Both the position numbers and the translations under genes were made by a program. Below are positions 9,636 to 18,548 of a DNA stretch of 64,000 nt, piece after piece. Numbering within the stretch: position 1 is the stretch's first letter; every line of letters begins with the position of its first letter. The DNA lies in NCBI RefSeq assembly GCF_034653275.1, contig NZ_JAYEES010000003.1:744001-808000 (forward strand). The letters run 5' to 3'. The DNA is from Nitrospirillum sp034653275. GTDB taxonomy: Bacteria > Pseudomonadota > Alphaproteobacteria > Azospirillales > Azospirillaceae. The notes under the pieces were generated by a model that was given only the letters and a program-made list of their open reading frames with translations, searched no databases and had not been told where the DNA came from.

Positions 9636-12600
9636 ATGTCCCACTTCGATTTCCTTCGTACCGAGTTCGCCGAGTTGCACGCCCTCGCGGCGCGGGCGGA
9701 GCGGCTGGTGCGCGCCGATGCCCGGGCGGCGTGCTTCTATGCCCGGCTGACGTTGGAGGGGATGGTCAAGTGGCTGTACCGGCATGACCGTGCGCTGCGT
9801 CCGCCCTATGACACCCACCTGGACGCGCTGCTGCACGCGCCGGAGTTCCAGGACCTGCTGGGCCAAGCCCTGCTGACCAAGGCCAAGACCGTCAAGCAAC
9901 TGGGCAACAAGGCGGCGCATGATGCGCGGCCGGTGCCGCCGGACGCCGCCGTCGGCGCGGTGCGGGAACTGTTCCACCTGTGCTATTGGCTGGCGCGCAG
10001 CTATGGCCGCACGGGACGCCCGGCCCCGAACCTGGCCTTCGACGCCGCCGCCCTGCCGCGCCCGGCCGCACCCGGCGCCACGGTGTCCCTGGCCGAGCTT
10101 CAAGCCACCACCAAGCGGCTGGAGGAGGCCGAGCGGGCGCGGGAAGAGGCGGAGCGCGCCCGGCTGGCCTCCGAGGCGGAGCGGGAGAAGCTGAAGGCGG
10201 AGATCGCGGCGGCGCAGGCGGAGGTCGCCCGCGTCAAGGCCGCCAACATGGCCGTCCCCGACCCGCATGATTATGATGAGGAGGCGACGCGCGACACCTT
10301 CATCGACCTGCTGCTGCGCGAGGCGGGATGGGCGCTGGACCAGGCGCGCGACCGGGAATATCCCGTCACCGGCATGCCGAACGCCACCGGCCAGGGTTTC
10401 GTCGATTATGTCCTGTGGGGCGAGGACGGCAGGCCGCTGGCGGTGGTGGAGGCCAAGCGCACCCGCAAGGATGCCCGTGTGGGCCAGCAGCAGGCCAAGC
10501 TGTACGCCGATTGCCTGGAGGCGATGACTGGACAGCGCCCGGTGATCTTTTTCACCAGCGGCTATGAGCATTGGCTGTGGGACGACCGCCGCTATCCCCC
10601 GCGTGCCATCCAAGGTTTCCTGACGCGGGAGGAACTGGCGCTCGCCATCCAGCGGCGCACCGACTTGAAGCCGCTGGCGGAGGTGGAGATCGACCGGGCC
10701 ATCGCCGGCCGCCCCTACCAGACCCGCGCCATCCGCCGCGTGGCGGAGGCGTTCGAGACGGACGGGCGCCGCCGTGCCCTGCTGGTCATGGCCACCGGGG
10801 CGGGTAAGACCCGTACGGTGATCGCGCTGGCTGACCTGCTGATGCGGGCCAACTGGGCCAAGCGGGTGCTGTTCCTGGCCGACCGGCAGGCGCTGGTGAA
10901 ACAGGCGGTGAACGCCTTCAAGCGGTTCCTGCCCTCCGCAGCGCCGGTCAACCTGCTGGAGGACAAGGCGCAGGTCGGCCGCGTCTATGTCTCGACCTAC
11001 CCCACGATGATGACCCTGATCGACCAGGCGATGGACTCGGCCAACCCCGGCCGCAAGCGCTTCGGCCCGGGCCATTTCGACCTGATCGTCATCGATGAGG
11101 CGCACCGCTCCGTCTACCGTAAGTACGGCGCCATCTTCGACTGGTTCGACGCCGCCCTGGTCGGGCTGACCGCCACGCCCAAGGATGAGGTGGACCGCGA
11201 CACCTATCGCCTGTTCAGCCTGCAATCCGGCGTGCCCACCGACGCCTATGGGCTGGATGAAGCGGTGGCGGACCGTTACCTCGTCCCGCCCAAGGCCGTC
11301 TCCGTCCCCCTGCGGTTCCAGCGCGACGGCATCCGCTATGACGACTTGGCCGAGGAGGAGAAGGACGCCTGGGACGCCGTTGAGTGGGAGGAGGACGGCA
11401 CCGTCCCGCGCGAGGTCGACCCCGCCGCCGTGAACAAATGGCTGTTCAACGCCGATACCGTGGACAAGGTGCTGCAACACCTGATGACCCACGGGCTGAA
11501 GGTCGCGAATGGGGACCGGCTGGGCAAGACCATCATCTTCGCCAAGAACCATCACCATGCCCGGTTCATCGTGGAGCGGTTCGATGCGAACTATCCCCAC
11601 CTGCGCGGCAGCTTCTGCCGCGTCATCGACAACCAGGAGCCCTATGCCCAGACCTTGATCGACGATTTCAGCGCGCCGGGAAAGGCGCCGCACATCGCCG
11701 TTTCCGTGGACATGCTGGACACCGGCATCGACGTGCCGGAGGTGGTGAACCTGGTCTTCTTCAAGATCGTCCGGTCCAAGACCAAGTTCTGGCAGATGGT
11801 GGGCCGTGGCACGCGCCTCTGCCCCGACCTGTTCGGCCCTGACCGGGACAAGGACTCCTTCCTCATCTTCGACTTCTGCCAGAATCTGGAGTTCTTCAAA
11901 CAGAACCCGGACATGGCCGATGGCGCCTTGGGCGAAAGTCTCGGTGGGCGGCTGTTCAATGCCCGGCTGGACCTGCTCGTGGAACTGGACCGGCGCCTGT
12001 CGGCGGAGGACGCGACGGGGGCGCCCATTGGCCTTGCCGAACCGGCGGTGCCGTTCATCCACCAGGGCGACCCGGCGCCGGACCAGGGGGAAAAGCTGGG
12101 GCGGCTGCGGACCGACACCGCTGATCGTCTGCGGTTGGAGGTGGCGGCCATGCCATTGGAAAACTTCATCGTCCGTCCGCATCGCCGCCTGGTTGAAATC
12201 TATGGTGGCGCTTGGGCCTGGGCCCGTTTGGGGCCGGAGGAGGTGCATGCGCTGCGGCCGCTGGCCGGCCTGCCTTCAGGCCACGAGGATGGGGAGCCGG
12301 AGGCACGGCAGTTCGACCTGCTGATCCTGCGGACCCAGTTGGCGCTTCTTCAAGCGGATCGGGGCTTCATCGCCCATCGGCGACGCATCACCGATATCGC
12401 CAGCCTGCTGGAGGAGTTGGCGAACGTTCCCATGGTGGCCGCCCATCTCGCCTTCATCCAGGAGATCCAATCCGATGACTGGTGGCAGGACGCCACCGCG
12501 CCGATGCTGGAGACTATCCGGCGCCGGCTGCGCGACCTGGTCAAGCTTATCGAGGTGAAGAAGCGCCCCATCATCTATACCGATTTCGAGGATGAGATCG

Positions 12601-13109
12601 GGACGGGGCAGGAGATCGAGCTACCGGGCGTGCCGGTTGGAACCGACATGGACCAGTTCCGCAAGAAAGCCCGCGGTTTCTTGCGCGCCCATCAGGACCA
12701 TATCGCCATCGCCAAGCTGCGCCGCAACGAACCGCTGACGCCCACCGACCTGACGGAACTGGAACGCATGTTGATTGCGGAGGGGGCGGACACCGGCCGG
12801 TTGGATCGCATTCGCGCCGACGGGGGCCTGGGCCTTTTCGTACGCTCCCTGGTCGGGTTGGACCGCGAAGCGGCGAAGCAGGCTTTTGCCGCCTTCGAGG
12901 CCGGCAAGAACCTGACCGCCAATCAGCTGGAATTCCTGACCATGATCATCGACCACCTGACCGAGCGCGGGGTCATGGAGCCATCAGCGCTGTATGAAAG
13001 CCCCTTCACCGACATCAATCCGCTGGGGATAACCGGCATATTCGGTGAAAGCGGCGCGACCGAACTGATTTCCATCATCGAGTCGGTTCGCCAGCGTGCC
13101 GTCGCTTGA
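9636..13109 (+). CDS. hsdR: Type I restriction endonuclease subunit HsdR
   Basis: Motor and nuclease subunit that translocates and cuts unmodified DNA. The 1157-residue product has a DUF4145-like N-terminus (residues 1-120), a strongly charged coiled coil (about 150-210), a PD-(D/E)xK nuclease site (FVDY... then VVEAKR near 255-273), then superfamily 2 helicase motifs: Walker A MATGAGKTR near 384, VIDEAHRS near 486, GLTATP near 510 and motif VI QMVGRGTRL near 715. The C-terminal domain for complex assembly is present. It starts 137 bases after hsdS with AGGAG at about 9620-9624, so it may have its own promoter. No gene lies in that gap. Confidence 0.95.
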   Translation: MSHFDFLRTEFAELHALAARAERLVRADARAACFYARLTLEGMVKWLYRHDRALRPPYDTHLDALLHAPEFQDLLGQALLTKAKTVKQLGNKAAHDARPVPPDAAVGAVRELFHLCYWLARSYGRTGRPAPNLAFDAAALPRPAAPGATVSLAELQATTKRLEEAERAREEAERARLASEAEREKLKAEIAAAQAEVARVKAANMAVPDPHDYDEEATRDTFIDLLLREAGWALDQARDREYPVTGMPNATGQGFVDYVLWGEDGRPLAVVEAKRTRKDARVGQQQAKLYADCLEAMTGQRPVIFFTSGYEHWLWDDRRYPPRAIQGFLTREELALAIQRRTDLKPLAEVEIDRAIAGRPYQTRAIRRVAEAFETDGRRRALLVMATGAGKTRTVIALADLLMRANWAKRVLFLADRQALVKQAVNAFKRFLPSAAPVNLLEDKAQVGRVYVSTYPTMMTLIDQAMDSANPGRKRFGPGHFDLIVIDEAHRSVYRKYGAIFDWFDAALVGLTATPKDEVDRDTYRLFSLQSGVPTDAYGLDEAVADRYLVPPKAVSVPLRFQRDGIRYDDLAEEEKDAWDAVEWEEDGTVPREVDPAAVNKWLFNADTVDKVLQHLMTHGLKVANGDRLGKTIIFAKNHHHARFIVERFDANYPHLRGSFCRVIDNQEPYAQTLIDDFSAPGKAPHIAVSVDMLDTGIDVPEVVNLVFFKIVRSKTKFWQMVGRGTRLCPDLFGPDRDKDSFLIFDFCQNLEFFKQNPDMADGALGESLGGRLFNARLDLLVELDRRLSAEDATGAPIGLAEPAVPFIHQGDPAPDQGEKLGRLRTDTADRLRLEVAAMPLENFIVRPHRRLVEIYGGAWAWARLGPEEVHALRPLAGLPSGHEDGEPEARQFDLLILRTQLALLQADRGFIAHRRRITDIASLLEELANVPMVAAHLAFIQEIQSDDWWQDATAPMLETIRRRLRDLVKLIEVKKRPIIYTDFEDEIGTGQEIELPGVPVGTDMDQFRKKARGFLRAHQDHIAIAKLRRNEPLTPTDLTELERMLIAEGADTGRLDRIRADGGLGLFVRSLVGLDREAAKQAFAAFEAGKNLTANQLEFLTMIIDHLTERGVMEPSALYESPFTDINPLGITGIFGESGATELISIIESVRQRAVA

Positions 13110-13124
13110 TCGTCCCATCCCTGC

Positions 13125-13150
13125 CGCCCCGGGACGCGAATCCCGGGGCG
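13125..13150. terminator. Bidirectional terminator between hsdR and ohr
   Basis: A perfect 10-bp stem (CGCCCCGGGA / TCCCGGGGCG) with a 6-base loop lies between two convergent genes, 15 bases after the hsdR stop and 20 bases beyond the ohr stop. The T tract is weak (CTTCTGTT) on the plus side. Confidence 0.55.
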
Positions 13151-13169
13151 CTTCTGTTGGCGCGGGGCG

Positions 13170-13586
13170 TCACGCCAGGCGCAGATCCACGTCGATGTTG
13201 CCACGCGTGGCCTTGGAGTAGGGGCACAGCTGGTGCGCCTGCTCGATCACCTGTTGCGCCACGGCGCGGTCCAGGCCCGGCAGGCTGATGCTCAGGCGGG
13301 CCTGCAGGAAGAAGGTGTCGCCGCCCTTGCCCAGGTCGACCTCCGCATCCACGGCGATCTCGGCCGGCAGGCTGACCTTCAGCACCTGGGCGGCGCGGTT
13401 CATGGCGCCGATGAAGCAGGCGGACCAGCCGGCGGCGAACAGCTGTTCCGGGTTGGTGCCGGGGCGGCCGGAACCCGGGGGCGACAGGGTGATGTCCAAT
13501 TGGCCGTCGCTGCTGCGGGCATGGCCGTTGCGGCCGCCCCGGGTGTGGGTCTTGCCGGTGTACAGGACGGTGTCGATGGTGCTCAT
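13170..13586 (-). CDS. ohr: Ohr/OsmC-family organic hydroperoxide reductase
   Basis: Thiol peroxidase that reduces fatty-acid and other organic hydroperoxides in the cytoplasm. The 138-residue length and the start (TIDTVLYTGKTHTRGGRNGHARSSDG) match Ohr. The two catalytic cysteines are visible in WSACFIGAM and in QLCPYSKATRGNIDV. Two near-identical palindromes lie upstream (13633-13702) where an OhrR-type repressor would bind, but no MarR-family gene is adjacent. The gene is convergent with hsdR. Confidence 0.93.
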   Translation of the reverse strand: MSTIDTVLYTGKTHTRGGRNGHARSSDGQLDITLSPPGSGRPGTNPEQLFAAGWSACFIGAMNRAAQVLKVSLPAEIAVDAEVDLGKGGDTFFLQARLSISLPGLDRAVAQQVIEQAHQLCPYSKATRGNIDVDLRLA

Positions 13587-13632
13587 GGTTCGGGTTCCTT
13601 CAGGAAGGGCGGATGGGGGATTTTAAATCGTG

Positions 13633-13702
13633 CCCGATCTAATCGGATAATCGGAAGATGCTCCGAGTGATGGTCGTTGTCAACATGTCCGATTAGATCG
13701 GA
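13633..13702 (-). promoter_or_regulatory. Paired palindromic operators upstream of ohr
   Basis: Two 15-base dyads lie in the ohr upstream region: CCCGATCTAATCGGA (13633-13647) and TCCGATTAGATCGGA (13688-13702). Each is a 6-bp inverted repeat around three bases, and they are near reverse complements of each other, 55 bases apart. A TAAT/ATTA-containing dyad upstream of ohr is what a MarR/OhrR-like dimer would use; the actual regulator is not encoded nearby. The remaining bases up to 13795 show no gene. Confidence 0.6.
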
Positions 13703-13795
13703 TACGATTTTCTTTAAAAGAAAAACACCCCTCCGAGGACAGGTGGTGAACCCGGCTCGAAGGGGCGCTGGTTAGAGACTGGAGGAAAGGGGGCT

Positions 13796-14881
13796 TCAGC
13801 CGTGACGGCGGGCGTAGGCCAGTTCCGCCGCCAGTTCGGCGACGATCTGGGCCGCCGGCAGGAAGCGGGCCAGCGGCGCGCCCTGGCCCGCCCACTGCGC
13901 GCCATAGCCGGTGTCCCCGGCGGCCTTGGCGGCGGTGTTCAGGGCCTTGCCGGCATCGTAGGTCACCGGATAGGCGGGTATCGCGTCCGGCGGCAGGCTT
14001 TCGCCCAGGCGCGTGAAGGCGTTGGCCAGGCTGCGCGCCGGACGGCCGGAAATGGCGCGGGTCATGGTGGTATGGTGGGCCGCCCCGCTCTTCAGCGCGG
14101 CGCGATAGCCGGCGTCGGCGGCCGATTCGTCGGCCCCGACGAAGGCGGTGCCCAACTGCGCCGCGCCGGCACCCAGGGCCAGGACGGCCGCGATACCGGC
14201 GCCGTCCATGATGCCGCCGGCGGCGATGACCGGCACGGCCAGATCTCGGGCCAGCAGGCGGGTGAGGGCGATGGTGCCCAGCCGGTCGTCGGGGGCGTCC
14301 GGATCGAACACGCCCCGATGGCCGCCGGCCTCATGGCCCTGGGCCACCACCGCGTCCATACCGGCCATGACCGCTTGTCGCGCCTCGTCCAGGTTGGTGG
14401 CGCTGGCGACCAGGGTGATGCCGGCGGCGCGCAGGGCGCGGACGCGGTCGGCGTCCGGCAGGCCGAAATGAAAGCTGACCACGGCCGGCCGTTCCTCCAG
14501 CAGCATGGCCAGCATGGCGTCATCACGGAGGAAGGTGGGGTAGATCTCCCGCAGTTCCGCCGGCGGGGTGGCACCGAAGCGGTCGAACAGCGGACGCAGA
14601 TGGTCGACCCAGGCGGCCTCGCGGGCGGCATCGCGCCGGGCCGGCTGGTGGACGAACAGGTTGACGCCGAAGGGGCGGCTGGTCCGCTCCCGCACGGCGC
14701 GGATCATGCCGCGGGCCTGGTCCGGCGTGCTGGCGCCCAGGCCCAGGGAACCCAGGGCGCCCGCCCCCGACACCGCCGCCGCCATGGTGGGGGTGGACAC
14801 GCCGGCCATGGGGGCCTGGATGAGCGGGATCTCGATCTTCAGCAGGTCCAGCAGGCGGCCTGCGGCGGCGGGGGTGGACAT
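13796..14881 (-). CDS. Nitronate monooxygenase family flavoprotein
   Basis: FMN-dependent TIM-barrel enzyme of the nitronate monooxygenase/2-nitropropane dioxygenase family, which oxidises alkyl nitronates. Seen in the 361-residue product: substrate/flavin-binding start IPLIQAPMAGVSTP, the catalytic-His motif GHEAGGHRG near residue 200, and the phosphate-binding IAAGGIMDGAGIAAVLALGA. Translation upstream of the ATG at 14881 is open to 14935, but the extra 18 residues do not look like the family. It is downstream of the tautomerase and SDR genes on the same strand and may be co-transcribed. Confidence 0.88.
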   Translation of the reverse strand: MSTPAAAGRLLDLLKIEIPLIQAPMAGVSTPTMAAAVSGAGALGSLGLGASTPDQARGMIRAVRERTSRPFGVNLFVHQPARRDAAREAAWVDHLRPLFDRFGATPPAELREIYPTFLRDDAMLAMLLEERPAVVSFHFGLPDADRVRALRAAGITLVASATNLDEARQAVMAGMDAVVAQGHEAGGHRGVFDPDAPDDRLGTIALTRLLARDLAVPVIAAGGIMDGAGIAAVLALGAGAAQLGTAFVGADESAADAGYRAALKSGAAHHTTMTRAISGRPARSLANAFTRLGESLPPDAIPAYPVTYDAGKALNTAAKAAGDTGYGAQWAGQGAPLARFLPAAQIVAELAAELAYARRHG

Positions 14882-14983
14882 GGGATGTCTCCTATCCGGA
14901 ACGGCTGCGGAAAAGATATACCGGGAATGCCTCATTTGACATTCCTGGTCGTGCCCTCAGGTCATGCTGTTAGATCGTGGGGA

Positions 14984-15217
14984 TCAACCGATGGCCGCCT
15001 TGCGCCGCCGGTACTCGGGCACGGGCAGGCCGCCCCAGCCCCAGTTTTCCAGCGGCACCTCCTCGATGACGACGAAGGTGCTGTCCAGCGGCTTGCCCAG
15101 GATCTGCAGCATCAGCTCGCTGGCCCCCTTGATCAGGGCGGCCTTCTGCTCCGCCGTGGTGACGTCGGCGCCGGGCGCGGTGCCTTCGCGGGTGATCTGG
15201 ATGGTGATGACCGGCAT
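14984..15217 (-). CDS. 4-oxalocrotonate tautomerase family protein
   Basis: Small enol-keto tautomerase. The 77-residue chain begins MPVITIQIT, so after Met removal the catalytic N-terminal proline is exposed, as in the family. The length is slightly above the 62-residue classical enzymes. It lies 23 bases downstream of the SDR gene, so the two probably share a transcript. The physiological substrate cannot be told from sequence. Confidence 0.85.
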   Translation of the reverse strand: MPVITIQITREGTAPGADVTTAEQKAALIKGASELMLQILGKPLDSTFVVIEEVPLENWGWGGLPVPEYRRRKAAIG

Positions 15218-15240
15218 GATGGATCTCCCGTCTTCGGACG

Positions 15241-15954
15241 TCAGTGGCCGGCGCTCTGGCCGCCGTCGACATGCAGGATCTCGCCCGTGACGAAGGGGGC
15301 GCCGTCCAGGTAAAGGATGGCGTTCACGATGTCGGCCATCTCGCCCATGCGGCCCACCGGATGCTGCTTGCCCAGCCAGTCGTGGGTGGACGGGTCGTGC
15401 ATCGGCGTCTTGATGATGCCGGGGGAGACGGCGTTGACCCGGATGCCCCGGCTGGCGAACTCGATGGCCAGCGACTTGGTGGCGGCGTTCAGACCGCCCT
15501 TGGTCAGCGAGGCCAGGACCGAGGGCACGCTGGAATTGGCGTGGTCGACCAGGCTGGTGGTGACCTGCACCACATGGCCGCCGCCGCCCTGCTTCAGCAA
15601 CTGCGCGATGACCAGCTGGGTGATGTGGTGGAAGCCGTTCACGTTGGTGGACAGGACGCGGGCATAATCCTCGTCCGTGTAGTCGGTGTAGGGCTTGGCG
15701 ATGAAGATGCCGGCGTTGTTGACCAGGCTGTCGATGCGGCCGAAGCGCTCCAGCGCCGTGGCGACCACGCGCTCCGCCGTTTCGCGGCTGCCGATGTCGC
15801 CGGCGACGGTGGCCACGTTGGGGTCTTGCGCGGGCTGGATGGTGCGCGAGGTGGCGACGACACGGTAGCCCTGGGCGATGAGGCCGGCGACGGTGGCGGC
15901 GCCGATACCCTGCGAGGCGCCGGTGACGATGGCGACTTTGCCAGTGGTGCTCAT
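15241..15954 (-). CDS. Short-chain dehydrogenase/reductase (SDR)
   Basis: NAD(P)-dependent oxidoreductase of the classical SDR type. The 237-residue product has the dinucleotide motif TGASQGIG near residue 12, NNAG near 80 and a C-terminal FVTGEILHVDGG. The usual YxxxK is replaced: the segment after the catalytic serine region reads VPSVLASLTKGGLNAATKSLA, so the position normally occupied by Tyr appears to be Leu or Ser. That is worth noting for activity. The ATG at 15954 is preceded by AAGGAG. The gene reads in the same direction as the upstream LysR gene. Confidence 0.88.
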   Translation of the reverse strand: MSTTGKVAIVTGASQGIGAATVAGLIAQGYRVVATSRTIQPAQDPNVATVAGDIGSRETAERVVATALERFGRIDSLVNNAGIFIAKPYTDYTDEDYARVLSTNVNGFHHITQLVIAQLLKQGGGGHVVQVTTSLVDHANSSVPSVLASLTKGGLNAATKSLAIEFASRGIRVNAVSPGIIKTPMHDPSTHDWLGKQHPVGRMGEMADIVNAILYLDGAPFVTGEILHVDGGQSAGH

Positions 15955-16102
15955 GATGGGAACTCCTTCGGGATCGGTTGCGGGCGGCCGCCTGGTCGGC
16001 GGCGGCGCCCTGTGGATGACCCGAAAGATGCGCCCCGCCCGGTTGCGGGTGAACGCCCGGCCGGCGGCAGACATTCGTTCGCCGCGCGGAAGAGTGCCGT
16101 GT

Positions 16103-17032
16103 TTAAAGGGACTTAAGCGGCGGCGGGCACAGCTGGGCGAAATGGGCCCGCAGGCGCGGCACGGCGTAGTCGACGAAGGCGCGCACCTTGGGCACGGACA
16201 GGCGCCCCGGCGGCGCGATCAGGTGCACCGGCACCGGCTCATGCTCGTCGCGGTCCAGGATGACCCTCAGGCTGCCGGCCGCCAGTTCCGCCGCGATGTG
16301 GTAGGAGAACAGGCGGGTCACGCCCCGCCCCTCCACCGCCGCCGCGGCCGCCGCCCGGATGGTGTTGACCACCAGGCGGGGGGTGAAGCTGACGGTGCGG
16401 GGCACGGCCGACCCGGGCGCCGGCGGGAAGCTCCACGTCTCCAGGCCGAAATGGGTCATGGCCACGATGGCGTGGCGCGCCAAGTCGGACGGCTGTTCGA
16501 TGGCCGGATGGCTTTCCAGGTAGCGGGGGGCCGCCGCCACCACCCGCCGCACCTCCCCCACCCGGGTGGCGACCAGGGCCGAGTCCGCCAGGTGGGAGAT
16601 GCGCAGGGCCAAATCCATGCCCTCGTCAATCAGGCTGACCGGGTGGTCGATCATGTTCAGGCGGACGGACACTTCGGGATAGGCGTCCATGAAGCCCGCC
16701 AGGATGGGGCCCAGCACGTTCTCCCCCGCCGCCACCGGGGCGGTGACGGTCAACAGGCCGCGCGGGGCCGAGCGTTCGCCGGCGGCCAGCATGTCGGCCT
16801 CGTCCAGTTCGGCCAGCACGCGGCGGCAGGCGGCGGCATACCGCTCCCCCGCCTCGCTCAGGTGCAGGGATCGCGTGGTCCGGTGCAGCAGGGCCGTTCC
16901 CACATGCCCCTCCAGGAAGGCGATGGCGCGGCTGACGGCCGCGGCGGAGCGGCGCATGCGGCGGGCGGCGCCGGCCAGGCTGCCCTCGTCCACGGCGGCC
17001 ACGAACACCTTCATCGCGTCGATACGGTCCAT
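16103..17032 (-). CDS. LysR-family transcriptional regulator
   Basis: One-component regulator with an N-terminal winged HTH (MDRIDAMKVFVAAVDEGSLAGAARRM... with RRSAAAVSRAIAFLEGHVG near residues 28-46) and a C-terminal periplasmic-binding-like effector domain. The ATG at 17032 is chosen over an in-frame TTG six bases upstream. It is divergent from the ICMT-like gene and directly upstream of the SDR-tautomerase genes, which are plausible targets. The 150-base gap to the SDR start shows nothing else. Confidence 0.92.
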   Translation of the reverse strand: MDRIDAMKVFVAAVDEGSLAGAARRMRRSAAAVSRAIAFLEGHVGTALLHRTTRSLHLSEAGERYAAACRRVLAELDEADMLAAGERSAPRGLLTVTAPVAAGENVLGPILAGFMDAYPEVSVRLNMIDHPVSLIDEGMDLALRISHLADSALVATRVGEVRRVVAAAPRYLESHPAIEQPSDLARHAIVAMTHFGLETWSFPPAPGSAVPRTVSFTPRLVVNTIRAAAAAAVEGRGVTRLFSYHIAAELAAGSLRVILDRDEHEPVPVHLIAPPGRLSVPKVRAFVDYAVPRLRAHFAQLCPPPLKSL

Positions 17033-17207
17033 GGGCAAGGCTCTGGCAGGCGGGTGGGGCAGGCGGGTGGGGCGGGCGGGCGGGGCGGGCGGGCGGACGG
17101 TTCCGCCACGATAGGGCCGGAACGCAACGGTTGGAATGGGGCATCGCCCGGGGCCCTTATGCTATGGATGCGCCCGACGCTTTCGTCCCTTGGAGCACCG
17201 TGCCGCC

Positions 17208-17726
17208 GTGACCTACCTGATCCTGTTCATCGTCCTGGCCTTCGCCTACCGCTTCGCCATGCTGGCGGTGTCCATCCGGCATGAGAAGGCGCTGCGCGCC
17301 GCCGGCGCCGTGGAACATGGCGCCCGCAACACCCTGGCGCTGACCATCGCCCACATCGCCTTCTACCTGTCGGCGACGGTGGAGGGGCTGGTCCGCGCCG
17401 CGCCCATCGACGCCGTCAGCGGCTTCGGCTTCGCCATCTACCTGTTCGGCGCCGCCATGCTGCTGGTGGTGGTGCGGTTGCTGGGCCGGCTGTGGACGGT
17501 GAAGCTGCTGATCGCGCGCGACCATCAACTGGTGACCCACCCGCTGTTCCGCCTGGTGCGGCACCCCAATTATTTCCTGAACATCCTGCCGGAACTGGTG
17601 GGTTTCGCCCTGACCCTGCACGCCTACTGCACCCTGGTCGCCGGCCTGGTCGTCTATCTGGTGCCCTTGACCATCCGCATCCGGCAGGAGGAGCGGGCCA
17701 TGCGCGAGACCTTCGCCGCCTATTGA
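17208..17726 (+). CDS. Isoprenylcysteine carboxyl methyltransferase-like membrane protein
   Basis: Polytopic membrane protein of the ICMT/PEMT-type methyltransferase superfamily. The 172-residue product has hydrophobic segments near residues 3-22, 45-62, 68-88 and 118-150, and the SAM-binding signature TKxxL...RHPNY appears as VTHPLFRLVRHPNYF near 108-122, followed by RIRQEERAM. The frame is open from 17136, but GTG 17208 has a TGGAG ahead of it and begins at the first membrane helix. The substrate is unknown. Confidence 0.75.
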   Translation: MTYLILFIVLAFAYRFAMLAVSIRHEKALRAAGAVEHGARNTLALTIAHIAFYLSATVEGLVRAAPIDAVSGFGFAIYLFGAAMLLVVVRLLGRLWTVKLLIARDHQLVTHPLFRLVRHPNYFLNILPELVGFALTLHAYCTLVAGLVVYLVPLTIRIRQEERAMRETFAAY

Positions 17727-17819
17727 TCCGGCGCGCCGGGAAAAATCGCTGGACCCGGGGGCTCGCCAACCCCACCTCAATGGGCACAAGACCGTTGGGG
17801 ATGGGATCAGAGGAACAGC

Positions 17820-18500
17820 ATGACCGTGGGCGATGCCCCCAACACCCATGCGGCCAACACCCACGCGGCCGACATCCACGCCGCCGATGCCCCCCGTCCC
17901 CATAAGGTTTCCGATATCCTGCAGGCCCTGGCGGCGGATGAGGGGCGGGAACGGGTGGCCATCGGCGATCTGCTGACGGCGCTCAGCGACCGGGCGGTGG
18001 GGGCGCTGATCTTCGTCTTCGCCGTGCCCAACGCCCTGCCCATGCCGCCCGGCACCTCCGCCGTGCTGGGCCTGCCGCTGGTGTTCCTGACGGCGCAGCT
18101 GGCCCTGGGGCGCAAGCCCTGGCTGCCCCGCTTCATCTCCAGCCGGTCGCTGGCGCGCAAGGATTTCGCCGCCATGATGGCCAAGGTGGCGCCCTGGCTG
18201 GCCAAGGCGGAGCGCATGCTGAAGCCCCGCCTGGGCGCGCTGGCGCGCCCGCCGGCGGAACGCGCGGTGGGGCTGGTCTGCTTCCTGCTGGCGCTGGTCC
18301 TGTTCCTGCCCATACCGCTGGGCAACATGCTGCCGGCCGTGGCCATCAGCCTGGTGGCCCTGGGGGTGCTGGAACGGGACGGGGTGTGGGTGCTGCTGGG
18401 CCTGGGCACGGCGGCGGCATCCGTGGCCATCGTCTGGGGCGTGCTGGTGGCCCTGCTGAAAAGCGGGCTGTTCCTGCTGGAACATACACTGGGGATATGA
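17820..18500 (+). CDS. ExoD family exopolysaccharide synthesis protein
   Basis: Integral membrane protein of the ExoD family, linked in rhizobia to exopolysaccharide production and alkali tolerance. The 226-residue product has a charged N-terminal third (KVSDILQALAADEG.. IGDLLTALSDRAVGALIFVFAVPNALPMPPGTS) and several C-terminal membrane helices. Residues 8-23 are an imperfect tripeptide-like repeat (NTHAANTHAADIHAAD), mirrored by repeats in the DNA at 17838-17883. The ATG at 17820 is preceded by GAGGAACAGC. Confidence 0.8.
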   Translation: MTVGDAPNTHAANTHAADIHAADAPRPHKVSDILQALAADEGRERVAIGDLLTALSDRAVGALIFVFAVPNALPMPPGTSAVLGLPLVFLTAQLALGRKPWLPRFISSRSLARKDFAAMMAKVAPWLAKAERMLKPRLGALARPPAERAVGLVCFLLALVLFLPIPLGNMLPAVAISLVALGVLERDGVWVLLGLGTAAASVAIVWGVLVALLKSGLFLLEHTLGI

Positions 18501-18548
18501 ACCGGCGGCCCCGGGCTTTGCCTCGCGCCGCGGTAGCCCGCGACCGGC

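Noticed and set aside
9564..12248. An 894-codon open frame antisense to hsdR
   Set aside because: Composition is shadow-like, and the sense frame carries all helicase and nuclease motifs.
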